A stretch of DNA of 64,000 nucleotides from NCBI GenBank assembly GCA_963402885.1, contig OY727095.1:14947001-15011000 (forward strand), given 5' to 3'. The DNA is from Antedon bifida. Taxonomy: Eukaryota > Echinodermata > Crinoidea > Comatulida > Antedonidae. Numbering within the stretch: position 1 is the first letter of the stretch; every line of letters begins with the position of its first letter. Below are positions 54,612-64,000 of the stretch, in pieces. The notes under the pieces were generated by a model. That model had not been told where the DNA came from and made no database searches. It saw nothing but the letters and a program-made list of their open reading frames with translations. The translations under genes were made by a program, and so were the position numbers.

Positions 54612-56213
54612 GTTATCCGCTTGGTATACCAAGCGGATAACTCCTTGTTATTGTATGAGATCAACAGTTTTTTTCTGTATTATTCTTCTTTCCTTCCTTC
54701 CTTTTTGTGAGTCGCGTTTCTCTAAAATGTGTAAACATAACATTTCATAACTTTGACAACATATGGGCATTTACGTGAAGTTGTGCACCTCCTATTTTTG
54801 AATGACGTCATAGTTGCGCAACGTGACTTACGCGCAATTTTATGAATTTCAATGATTGATCATAGATTAAAAACCAAAAGTCATTTAGTATTGACACTTT
54901 GACAAAATTTAAGTCATATCAGGGGCAAACTTTCTACGGATTAAAAATGGCATGTTTCACAAGAAGTTACGCGCGCACGCGCATTTAAAATTTCAAAATG
55001 CGCAAAATTAATTTCTAATCAACTTTTTATGCGTTTCTTGTCATTTTGAGCATGTCAAAAATTCCCACGGGCGCGCAATTTTTTACGCACGCTGTGCGCA
55101 CGTAGCGTTAAAAACATATTTTTTTCTCTTGAATTATATTTTTCAAGCCTTTCCTAGTAATTTTGAAAACAATTTAGACATTTTCCAGTTTAAATAACGC
55201 CATACGAACACGTTGAATTAGACAATTTGTGTGCGTTTTTTATGAAAAAGCTTAAAAAATCGTCAAAATTATGTCTTTTTTTAAACAGTCATAGTTTCTA
55301 AAGTAAACCGTGAACCGTTTATTTTTATTACAAAATCTAGAAGTTGATGAGTTGTAGATATCGGATCATGCATCGATAAGGCTAAAAATACATTGTGACG
55401 TCATCGTATGGCCACACGAATGTAAAATATAGGATTTTTGTCTCTTTCGTTATTGCTCATCACATGCAATGGAGCGCATCACGCTTATCTGTATTCCTTT
55501 TTCTCCTACATTTATATGTTGTGTAGGTCAATCATCTTTCTTTAGCATGAGATAAAAATATTTTAATTTTTATGACGTCATCATGCCTAAAAATGTTAAT
55601 TACGTGGGTCATTAATTTCATCTTTACAGTAAATTTTAATATGTAATGGCTCGTAAGAATAAAACGTGATAATCACGATTAAAACGTTTTCTGGAAGCTA
55701 TTGGATTGTAGATACGAATTCATGTAAACATTTTGCCAATCGGATGTTGTGTTATGTTACTGGCTCATATGGCCAGTTAAATAAAAAAAGTCGTATTTTC
55801 ATATTTTGCGTATTAGTTCATCACATTTAAAAGGGTGCGCATCTATATTTTAAGTATTCAAATTTCTTCTAGACGTTAATATGTTGTTCCTGAGATAATT
55901 TTCTTCTGAAATTGCTATCTAAGTGTTTCATTTTGATGCCGTCGCCATGTTAAAAATTGGAATAAATGGCGGGTCCCGTAATTTCACCTATTCTACACTG
56001 TATGTAATATGTATACAGATTATACTGTTTGCATGTATATACTATATGACACAAAATTGACAGAATTCAGCACTAACAGCATATCATATTTTTCAGTTCT
56101 TGTCATAATGCCATAATCTTTATCTGTGTGCAATATTCCAATGTATGACGTGCACGTGGCGTTTGTCGTGGTGCGGATAACTAACTCGTCAAAGTGACGA
56201 GTTTCATGTCTAG
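54612..56213 (+). mobile_element. Helentron-like element, copy 6 (full length)
   Basis: The 5' terminus is a 30-bp perfect palindrome (GTTATCCGCTTGGTA and its complement, 54612-54641). The 3' end is GCGGATAAC, the stem-loop AACTCGTCAAAGTGACGAGTT and CTAG at 56210-56213. The body follows copy 2 closely, including GTGACGTCATCGTATGGCCA near 55395. No coding capacity. Confidence 0.65.
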
Positions 56214-56512
56214 TTAATCTTCATTTTTCATGTTTTTGGGGACAATATATCTTTAACATGTTTATAGCTGCAATATACACTTTGAAACAATAAGATTGTA
56301 GGGGCATCTCTAATTGTCCATCTAACTAAATACTGTATCAATATTTGAAAAAACCCCACTTTTTGTTCCCATATCCTACCCATCAAAATGTGTATGCTAA
56401 TTATGTAACTTTAGATATCTAAACAGTAATCATATAAAAATAGTAAGCATGTCTGTCTGTCCATTTTCAAATAGTAAGAGCAATTGGTTTTCAATATGAA
56501 ATGACAAATAAA

Positions 56513-57254
56513 TGAGTAGACAATTGACAACTGAGTTACAGCTTCAATATGTTGACAACTGTCTATTACAGCATTGAGTACACAATTGACAACTGAGTTA
56601 CAGCTTCAATATGTTGACAACTGCCTACTACAGCATTGAGTACACAATTGACAACTGAGTTACAGCTTCAATATGACAACTGTCTACTACAGCATTGAGT
56701 AGACAATTGACAACTGAGTTACAGCTTCAATATGATGACAACTGTCTACTACAGCATTGAGTACACAATTGACAACTGAGTTACAGCTTCAATATGTTGA
56801 CAACTGTCTACTACAGCATTGAGTACACAATTGACAACTGAGTTACAGCTTCAATATGTTGACAACTGTCTACTACAGCATTGAGTACACAATTGACAAC
56901 TGAGTTACAGCTTCAATATGATGACAACTGTCTACTACAGCATTGAGTACACAATTGACAACTGAGTTACAGCTTCAATATGTTGACAACTGTCTACTAC
57001 AGCATTGAGTAGACAATTGACAACTGAGTTACAGCTTCAATATGTTGACAACTGTCTACTACAGCATTGAGTAGACAATTGACAACTGAGTTACAGCTTC
57101 AATATGTTGACAACTGTCAACTACAGCATTGAGTAGACAATTGACAACTGAGTTACAGCTTCAATATGTTGACAACTGTCTACTACAGCATTGAGTAGAC
57201 AATTGACAACTGAGTTACAGCTTCAATATGTTGACAACTGTCTACTACAGCATT
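56513..57254. repeat. 62-bp minisatellite, 12 copies
   Basis: The unit is TGAGTACACAATTGACAACT, GAGTTACAGCTTCAATATGT, TGACAACTGTCTACTACAGC plus AT. Units alternate GTACAC/GTAGAC, and one copy near 56672 is shorter. The words CAATTGACAACTGAG and TTGACAACTGTC are close variants within each unit. Confidence 0.9.
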
Positions 57255-57742
57255 ACCTACTTTATTTCATTTAATGATTTCTTCTCTCTTCTTTCTCTTC
57301 GGTCCTTTTAATACACAATTACACATATTCCTTGAGGTAAACTGAAAAGTCTAATTTTCTTTTCAATCAATAATATAATTTGGAACGGTAAACAAATTTT
57401 AAATTGAAATTCATCAAGTTTTAATAACAGTTCTATTTTAAGAAAGTTGCTTACAAAAAAAAAAATCCTTAAATCAATTTTGTCGTTTCATTTGACAAAC
57501 AAGGTTGAATTCCTTGAGGGGAAATTTATTTTTTTTTTACAAATGGTTCTTTATAAAAGAGGGGAATGGAGAGTGGATTGTGATAATGACCCTTGGATGG
57601 TGATCTATAATTTAACTCCCTCTAAATCTTTATTCATTCATCATTGTGACAAAACTCCCATTTTGTTTCACATATTTTTCATTTTACATCTATCTTTGAT
57701 ATTCTTTATACAAGGGCTGTTAACAGTGTCTTTCCTTGTGAT

Positions 57743-57984
57743 CTATTGTTCTTGTTGGGAAATTTCTGAATAGCGTACTATCTGTCCGTCTGCTGCTGCG
57801 TTTGTTGACTGAGTATGAGACTTGGTCATTTTCTTACGCACACACCAGATACAGCCACCACCAAAAGTTACCAACAATCCAATACCAATGCCAATTCTTT
57901 CTGCTAAGCCATCATATATAATAATCAAGATGACAAAGGTTGCCAATAGAAGAAACCAAGTTATAGTAACTATTAACCAGCGAG
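57743..57984 (-). CDS. Terminal membrane exon of the two-helix gene
   Basis: 79 residues and TAG. Two hydrophobic runs of about 20 residues are separated by YDGLAER. The second is Gly-rich and followed by CVRKKMTKSH and a hydrophilic tail ending YSEISQQEQ. It matches the position, phase and helix-turn-helix layout of the 13345-13173 exon but has a longer tail. Confidence 0.75.
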
Positions 57985-60900
57985 CTGTAATCAAAAAGAA
58001 AATGTTCTTTTTAGAAATATTCTTCAGAGCTTTCAAGGTTCTTCCATAAAGAGTTTTCTATTCAAATTAAAATTACAAAAATACATTATTTGAAAACAAG
58101 ATTGAATTTTAAAAAATGTTTTGAGACTCTGAACTAGAATAGGTAAACACCTTTTAAAATCTCCAAAGAATGTCCCCTTCGGCTCAGTCTAGAAATAAAA
58201 ACGTACAAATATTATTATTAAAACTCTAACAATTAATAATTATTAACATTATAATTAATCTTAAAGGATAAGTATCAATTTCGATCAATAAATTGAATAG
58301 GCATAAATAACCATGTAAAACATTAATTTATTCTAAATCAGTGAAAAAAATCATTAGATTTCCAGTAAGTGAGCATTGCCCCAATGGTATCTTTGTTTAC
58401 CAATTTACATGAATACGCGGCGCAATACTTATTTATTGATTGATTATGATATAAACATACAAAACCAGCAGCCACTTGGCAGTTTGTTTGTTTTACTGAA
58501 ACGGTATGAAAAATAAACACACTGAGTGAAGTCAATATCAAGCCCTTTTTTACTATCCTCCCATATACACTTAATTAATTTGGTTAAAAGTACAAAGCAG
58601 TTAACAAAATAGTGATAAATGTCAAATAAAAAAGTGCTTTACTCAGTTTCTGAATGCTTTCATATATTTATTGATTTTTTGATTATAATCAATAAATAGA
58701 ACATACAAAACCAGCAGCCAGTTGTTTGTTTGTTTACTGAATTAACCAGTATGAAAAATAAACATACTGATTGAAAGCAATATCTTTTTGACTATCCTCT
58801 CAGGGTATACACATAATTAGTTTGCTTCAAAGTACAAAGTAGTTAAGTATTGCTGTAAATCAATTGTTAAAACAAAAAGTGATAAAATGTCAAATAAAAG
58901 TGTTGGTGTAACTCAATAAACACTTACCTTTGATTTTCTGGCTGCTCTGGATCTGAAATAATAAAAAAAATTATTTTTGTGAACAAAATAAACATTTAGT
59001 TATTTAAAGTACAATTTAAACTATAACCTGATCAACCAATATAAATAAAAATGTATTTGTATATTATTTACTACATTATATGTTCTCTATTTTTTAAACC
59101 TCCTATTGTTAATGTCATGTTGTTGTTTTTTCCTGGCAATAAATGAATGAATGAAATTATGATATTAGCCTAATAAGTATGAACAAAATTAAAAGCTAAT
59201 ACCACTTTCTATTTCTGTTTATAAAGACTTTCTTTTTTTAAATAATGTTGAAATAAAAAAAAAGGATATGAAAAAGAATTTAGCTGAAATCCATTCTATA
59301 AAATCACATTTAAAGTTAATTTAAAGGGGGATTCTGGGTTTAAAATTGCTTTTAAATATCGTTTATTTATTAAATAAAAAATATTATAACAATATAGACA
59401 TGTCAGAATGAAGAAGTAATAACGAGAAATTAAAAAAATTAAATTTCATATACATTTTAGGGTAAATTCATGGAAAGTCTGTTTTTTAGCAGCTTAGGGA
59501 AGCTCATTAATATTCATGAGATATTCACAAAACACGTCATCAGTGGATTCCAAACTCGCGACTTCATGTACAGTGTGTTTGTCAACTAATTTACATCCCT
59601 CTCCCCTGTCAAACGACAACCACCCGATCATTGTGAAATACATTTTTTGTAGATTTTCTAAGCTAGGCCTAAAGTGTAATAATAACAGTAGTAGCATATA
59701 TTTATTTGACATTTAATGAAATACAAAATTTAGTACAGATTATATATAGATTGTATACAGTTATACTATTTTTATACCTCGAATAGTACAGATCGTATTA
59801 TCGGCTTCAAGTACTAGGCTAGGCCTAGCCTAAATTATTTTTTGTCATGGGTGAGAGCCATTCTGACTAGGGATTCCATGCCACGATGGCTACCCTACGT
59901 TTTACATTGGGGCCCATCATGGGCCTAGCTAGCCTACTAGTACTACTAAACGATTGGCCCATAAATAACAAAACTCAGTGGATCCAAACCCATCCTATCA
60001 ACCAAACTCCTAAACAATCTAAACCTAAAACGTTCTACAAAATCGGCTGTAAATATTGAGGCAAAACAAGGTCCGATCGCCGTCCGCACGTATGCCTATG
60101 GTGTCCCGATCGTCTAAGTAGGCCTAAAATAGGCCTAGTTTACTCTCCAAAAAAGCGGATACTGCATCAAGCAAGTAGACCAGGTAGTAGGAAGGAGACC
60201 TGGCCGATCCGGCCCAGTTAAAAATTGAGCTAGCTAGTGTAGTAGACCCTATGCGAATTGATACTACCAGGCCTTTTACTATAGGCTACACTTGTTAAAA
60301 TTAGCAATACTTATGTTTACAAATATTCCAACTCTCTCATTCGAGCTATATTATCTATACCATTCCGGTAGGTCGAGTCGACCTTCAATCAAATACTGTA
60401 CATCGTTCATGTTGTGATTATAGACGGGGTATACTCGACCCGACCAGAGTTTGGTATTGTATACTGTATCTGCTTATCACGTGACGATGCCAGGCATGGG
60501 CAGAGAGAGCACGTGTATCGTCGTCTCGCTCTCCTCGCTCAGGAATGTATACGTTACGCTTCATTGATTTTGAAGGCTTTCCCTAAGTCAGTGCGAAAAT
60601 CGGCAAACGTAAAGTGCAAACATATCTAAGTTTTCACTGTTTTGATAAATTTTCATAGAAAATTGACTTCATAAATGGGAAGACCGACTAAAATTACATC
60701 AGATAAGTATAATTTTACAAAAGTAATTGATATGGTTAATGATAACGAGTCGTCGGAAGATTGACCATTTCACGAATTTCCTATTCTGTAACACAGTGTC
60801 ATATCGCCGTAGCTGCACTTGTAATCTGGCCTCATTTCACAGCCTTCGTTCTGCTTCACTGGGCGCTTATATAAATTGAAACTTTTACCGTTCAAGAGAC

Positions 60901-63574
60901 AAACAAATATATTTTACATTTTTTACTATTCATTTTAAACCCGGAACCCCCCTTTAACCATATAATAACACAACACATATAATTATGTTTAAATATGTCA
61001 TTTTCTATTGTTGAACTTTGCAATTGACTTGACTTGTGTCACTGTTGAGTGGTGACTAAATAAAAAGTAAATTAATTTATGATCCTTAACTCACCACTCT
61101 TTGCTTCAAGTTTTCTTTCCTGTTCCTCAATTATCACTTTCTTCATTTGTGTTTGTAATTCCTCATTAACAGTAACTGGTGAATCTGATGTTAATTGTTT
61201 TGTTAATTCGGTTCAACAAAAATACAAAGACAGTTATACATTACACATTAGTGACAAAGCTTTTTATTTTGTATGAGTGACACACAAATAAATAACTGTT
61301 TATGTTCATCATTTTATATTCATTTTGGAGAGTAACATAACTATACATTTTCATCTAAAATGTATACATTTTGAATAACTCAAAATGTGCTACAGTTATT
61401 ATTATAATATATCTATTTAGTTTTATTTTAAAATGTAACCACTTAGATGATTAACCTCTGGAATTAACCAGTGGATCCTACCTTGTTGACTGCCTTGGAT
61501 GTCAGACTGTGGTAATGCAGATGTCACTGAACCATCTGTGAAAAAGTAGGGGTTTTTTTTGGAATCTTGTGAAATAATACAATTTTGCATTTTTTATCCA
61601 AGTAAGTATAATCAATTATTTCTTATTTCACTGCTATTGTCATTAGTATTATTTTAATAAGATGGGAATTTAAATTGTGGTAGATGGCAATAAATTATTT
61701 ATCAAACATTTACATTTATTTCAGTGAATTTGTTTTTATTGACTAAAACAGATAGTTTAATAATATGAATGTATATTTTTAACCAGTGGTGATGCTGGGG
61801 AGGGGGAGGGGGAGGGTTTTTCTACATTGGCCTCCATCGAGGGTTCATTGTGGACCAAAATATGTACTGTACAGGGCCGTAGCCAGCATGAGGCAGACAA
61901 GGCACTTGCCTCATCTGAAATTTTCAATTTTTACCAGCCACCCAATATTTTATATTAATAATTATGTTTAAAGCATCTTTTCCTTGTCTGTTTTTAACCT
62001 CTTGCTACGGTCTTGCTGTAGTTTACCAATGCGTAAGAATTATGTTATCGATCTAATTGTTCATATATACACCAATTTTTTAATTGACGATTAACCCTCT
62101 GTACCGTGGGGTAACTAAAATAGAGGTTTCATTGTAGGCCTATATTACTAATCAAAAGACATGCCATTTTCGTTTAGCCAACATCTCATTATAGCTAAAT
62201 TGTCAATGTCCTGTATGTCATAAACGTCTCACCATAAATCGATGGTATGCACGCATACACCTAGGAAATAATAAACTGGTAGGGAGAAAATGGATGCACC
62301 TCCTCTCCCCCCTTCCCCACTCCCCAAAAAAAGGCTTGTAGGCCTGACATTTTCAAAGTATGAGTTAGCTTAGCTCAACCCCAACCATGGTGGGCTGGTC
62401 CTGTAGACTTATAATTTTGTTTCATATTTCAATGTAAACTGCAATTTCCAGGGATCTAGCAGCTTTATTTTTTAAACATTTTCTTAGTTCAGCCCAATGA
62501 TGGTAGAGCTTGTCCTGGAGTTTTATAATTTTGTTTCATATCACTGCATAAGTGCAATTTCCGGGGACCTAGCAGATTTATTTTACAAAATTTCTTATAG
62601 ATTAGCCCCAGGAGAGGGGGGTCAGCCGGCCAAGGAGGGGTTGTTGTTGTTGTTAGTTAGTCCCGTATTTACAATTTTCGAACACAATTTTGAATTACAT
62701 TTTCTATATCTATAATCTGTTTTCTATAAAATCACAAAATTTCAAATTCTTCATTAACATTTTTTTGTGTTTATGCTATTATTACATTAGTAAAGAAATA
62801 TCTTTATTATCACTTTCTTGTCATATTCAGCAGTCTCCTTCTCGTCTTTCCCACTATTGCCTATACATAATCATTTAATACATAAAATAATCAATATATT
62901 ATCAACTTGTATAGTATATAAACAATGATTGAAATTAAATAAATTTTTCATTTAAATTAAATTACCATCATGTAAAATTTTAAAACAAATGAAAGATATA
63001 ATAGTTACATTACAATTACCTTCGATTTCTGTAACAACATTAAGCTCCAACAGTATTTTTCTTGCTTTTCCTCCAAGATGATCTGCAAATATTTGTATTT
63101 TGCCTGGATCATCTGCTAATTCTTCCTCTTTCTCCAGATGGAGAACTGCATCCCATACATTGGAGAAGTTATATTTAGTCAAATCATAGTAAGCAGTAAC
63201 ATTATGTAATGCATCTGGGTCAACTTGTTTCAAGGTCTTGAACAGTTCCTTTCTGTAAGGCGACAACTTGGATGTTTTACTAGTATGTTTATTCTCAACC
63301 TTGTTGTCTGTCATGTACTTTAATACAAGATCTTTGGCTTGTGCTATTTCAGATGTTTTCGTAACGTCTAACAGCAAATTAACATTGGTTGTTGAGATTA
63401 AACCTTTGTCTTCAAGTTCATTGAGCAAGTCATTTGCATTAAAATCTTGATTTGTAATTTCACCAACATCCAACTTATCAAATAGTAGGAACCTTAGCAA
63501 ACGGTATCTTTCACCGACAAAGTATTTACCAAGATTAGCTTTTAGAATTCGGAAATTGTTGTAAGTCTTAGAAT
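57743..63574 (-). CDS. DED-like two-helix membrane protein (5' end outside window), Roc-COR-less paralogue
   Basis: Exons on the minus strand: 63574-63020, 61535-61482, 61184-61095, 58952-58928, 58188-58151, 57984-57743 (TAG at 57745-57743). All are GT/AG and in phase, giving 334 visible residues. The first exon opens in phase 1, so an upstream exon is missing. It encodes a DED-like domain (YNNFRILKANLGKYF to AKDLVLKYMT) and the same second helical block as the Roc-COR gene (LSPYRKELFKTLKQV, then FSNVWDAVLHLEKEEE), here followed by about 35 extra residues. Next come a Ser/Gln-rich piece, a charged Glu/Lys/Gln-rich segment that could be helical (EELQTQMKKVIIEEQERKLE), the linker LSRRGHSLEILK, and two hydrophobic helices (WLIVTITWFLLLATFVILII and IGIGIGLLVTFGGGCIW) with a 34-residue tail. 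No GTPase motif is present. It probably acts as a membrane adaptor, by inference. Confidence 0.75.
58189..59324. other. Intron with internal repeat and LINE tail
   Basis: Contains the micro-exon 58952-58928. Two diverged copies of a roughly 200-bp segment (ATACAAAACCAGCAGCCA, then GTATGAAAAATAAACA-ACTGA, TACACATAATTA) lie at about 58430-58650 and 58690-58900. TCCTGGCAATAAATGAATGAATG near 59133 resembles a LINE 3' end. Confidence 0.5.
59325..60953. mobile_element. TTAA-flanked element, AGGGGG-ATTC-GGGTTTAAAAT ends
   Basis: The inverted ends AGGGGGATTCTGGGTTTAAA and TTTAAACCCGGAACCCCCCT are flanked by TTAA (59321-59324 and 60954-60957). At 1629 bp it is long for a MITE. The interior carries TAGGCCTA words, a CCCGATCGTC motif, CACGTG sites and a short frame at 60675 (MGRPTKITSDKYNFTKVIDM). 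No recognisable transposase. It lies in the intron between exons 61184-61095 and 58952-58928. Confidence 0.7.
61870..62640. mobile_element. Fragment related to the 15-17 kb hAT-like element
   Basis: ATGCCATTTTCGTTTAGCCA with GTCAATGTCCTGTATGTCAT near 62160-62220, and the repeated ATTTCCGGGGACCTAGCAG/ACCATGGTGGGCTGGTCCTG words at 62380-62580, match 15556-15640 and 15990-16440. The left part starts CAGGGCCGTAGCCAGCATGA near 61874, a different end type. No clear right terminus, so this is a fragment or composite in an intron. Confidence 0.5.
63020..63574 (-). CDS. DED-like exon of the two-helix gene
   Basis: 184 whole codons from SKTYNNFRI to TEIEG. It aligns by eye with exon 1 of the DED-Roc-COR gene across its length: N-terminal six-helix DED-like part with the GLISTTNVNLLLDV segment (compare GYIGPNNVNILLEI), the AKDLVLKYMTDNKVEN/AEDLVLQYIRDNNVEN match, and the FKTL...NVWDAV/NIWDVV block. 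Both genes place these blocks in a single exon ending in phase 1. Confidence 0.78.
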
Positions 63575-64000
63575 CTGCAAATAAAATTACTGGCCATTAT
63601 TTTGACAATGATTATTTTCACTGATTCCAATCAAAATAAGTTTGATTTAAAATATATATTGTGCAAAACTATGACAGCACTGACAATGATAAAAAAAAAA
63701 AATTTTTCTATCAACTAAAACTCGAAATAAAGGCCCATTTACACTAGGACAATAACGATCGACGATAATTAGATAGATATGCATTTTTATACATAAAACA
63801 AAGGAAATCAAAAAAGTTGGGATAACCATCTATGCTGCCTTTGATGAAAATAGCATTTTCACACGTGCAATCAAATGACGTCATGATTAGTAAGAGCAAT
63901 AATATCGTGAAAATACAACGATGTTATTGTTTTTATTGACCATAACGATTCCAGTCACATATTCAAGACATTTCCGGTGAAAATGATGCATTGTATCTGT
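63575..64000. other. Intron of the two-helix gene; nothing certain
   Basis: The upstream exon was not recognised here. GGCCCATTTACACTAGGACA near 63733 resembles the ends of the element 39538-40163 and may start a copy that leaves the window. A TGACGTCA octamer lies near 63877. Confidence 0.4.

Larger units (their letters stand above)
54005..56252. mobile_element. TTAA-flanked element of the AGATGTATTGTCCC family with nested SINE and helentron
   Basis: The left end AGACGTACTGTCCCC and right end GGGGACAATATATCT are flanked by TTAA (54001-54004 and 56253-56256). The left interior resembles 34671-35217 only loosely. The SINE at 54298-54608 and the helentron copy at 54612-56213 account for most of the length, so the original element was about 350-550 bp. 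Confidence 0.65.

Noticed and set aside
57447-57773. 108-codon plus-strand frame
   Set aside because: AT-rich, low-complexity, overlaps the last exon and 3' UTR of the minus-strand two-helix gene, and shows no recognisable domain.
60675-60764. Short frame beginning MGRPTK inside the TTAA element
   Set aside because: Thirty residues only, no continuation, no family match beyond a generic basic start.

Overview
The window is metazoan nuclear DNA: AT-rich, with small exons bounded by GT/AG splice sites, long introns, and many transposons, SINEs, LINEs and satellites. Roc-COR GTPases joined to death-fold domains, a Mag/SURL-type Ty3/gypsy element and abundant TAGGCCTA palindromes fit a marine invertebrate deuterostome, perhaps an echinoderm. 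The taxon is inference, not proof.

Host genes. (1) A complete 21-exon minus-strand gene (30171 to 13173) encodes a protein of about 987 residues. Its order is death effector (DED)-like domain, conserved helical block, Roc GTPase, COR domain, cysteine-rich module, Ser/Thr/Gly stalk from tiny exons, and two C-terminal membrane segments. All exon phases join without a stop. (2) A second minus-strand gene (63574 to 57743, 5' end outside the window) encodes the same DED-like front, a similar stalk and a two-helix membrane tail, but no Roc-COR. The pair looks like a membrane-tethered death-fold system with one GTPase member and one GTPase-less member. (3) A plus-strand THAP zinc-finger gene lies at 6226-11545. 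Its two exons are separated by a transposon-filled intron, and the invariant THAP tryptophan codon is replaced by TAG.

Layout. 1-11 kb: helentron-like (rolling-circle) elements, an 18-bp minisatellite, inverted-repeat elements and the THAP locus. 13-30 kb: the DED-Roc-COR gene, whose introns carry a SINE split by a hAT-like element, a LINE tail, a foldback element, a perfect 70-bp palindrome and a 268-bp tandem duplication. 30-46 kb: intergenic DNA with several elements whose target-site duplications can be read directly (34671-35217; 35956-36549; 40400-43788 with a LINE and a second hAT-like element nested in it), a tRNA-derived SINE and several minisatellites. 46-54 kb: a 69-bp satellite interrupted by a Ty3/gypsy element with identical 141-bp LTRs and a frameshifted integrase. 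54-57 kb: a TTAA-flanked element carrying a SINE and another helentron copy, then a 62-bp minisatellite. 57.7-64 kb: the DED/two-helix gene with a third TTAA-flanked element in an intron.

Splice models, TIRs and TSDs were read by eye. No transcript or database search was available.
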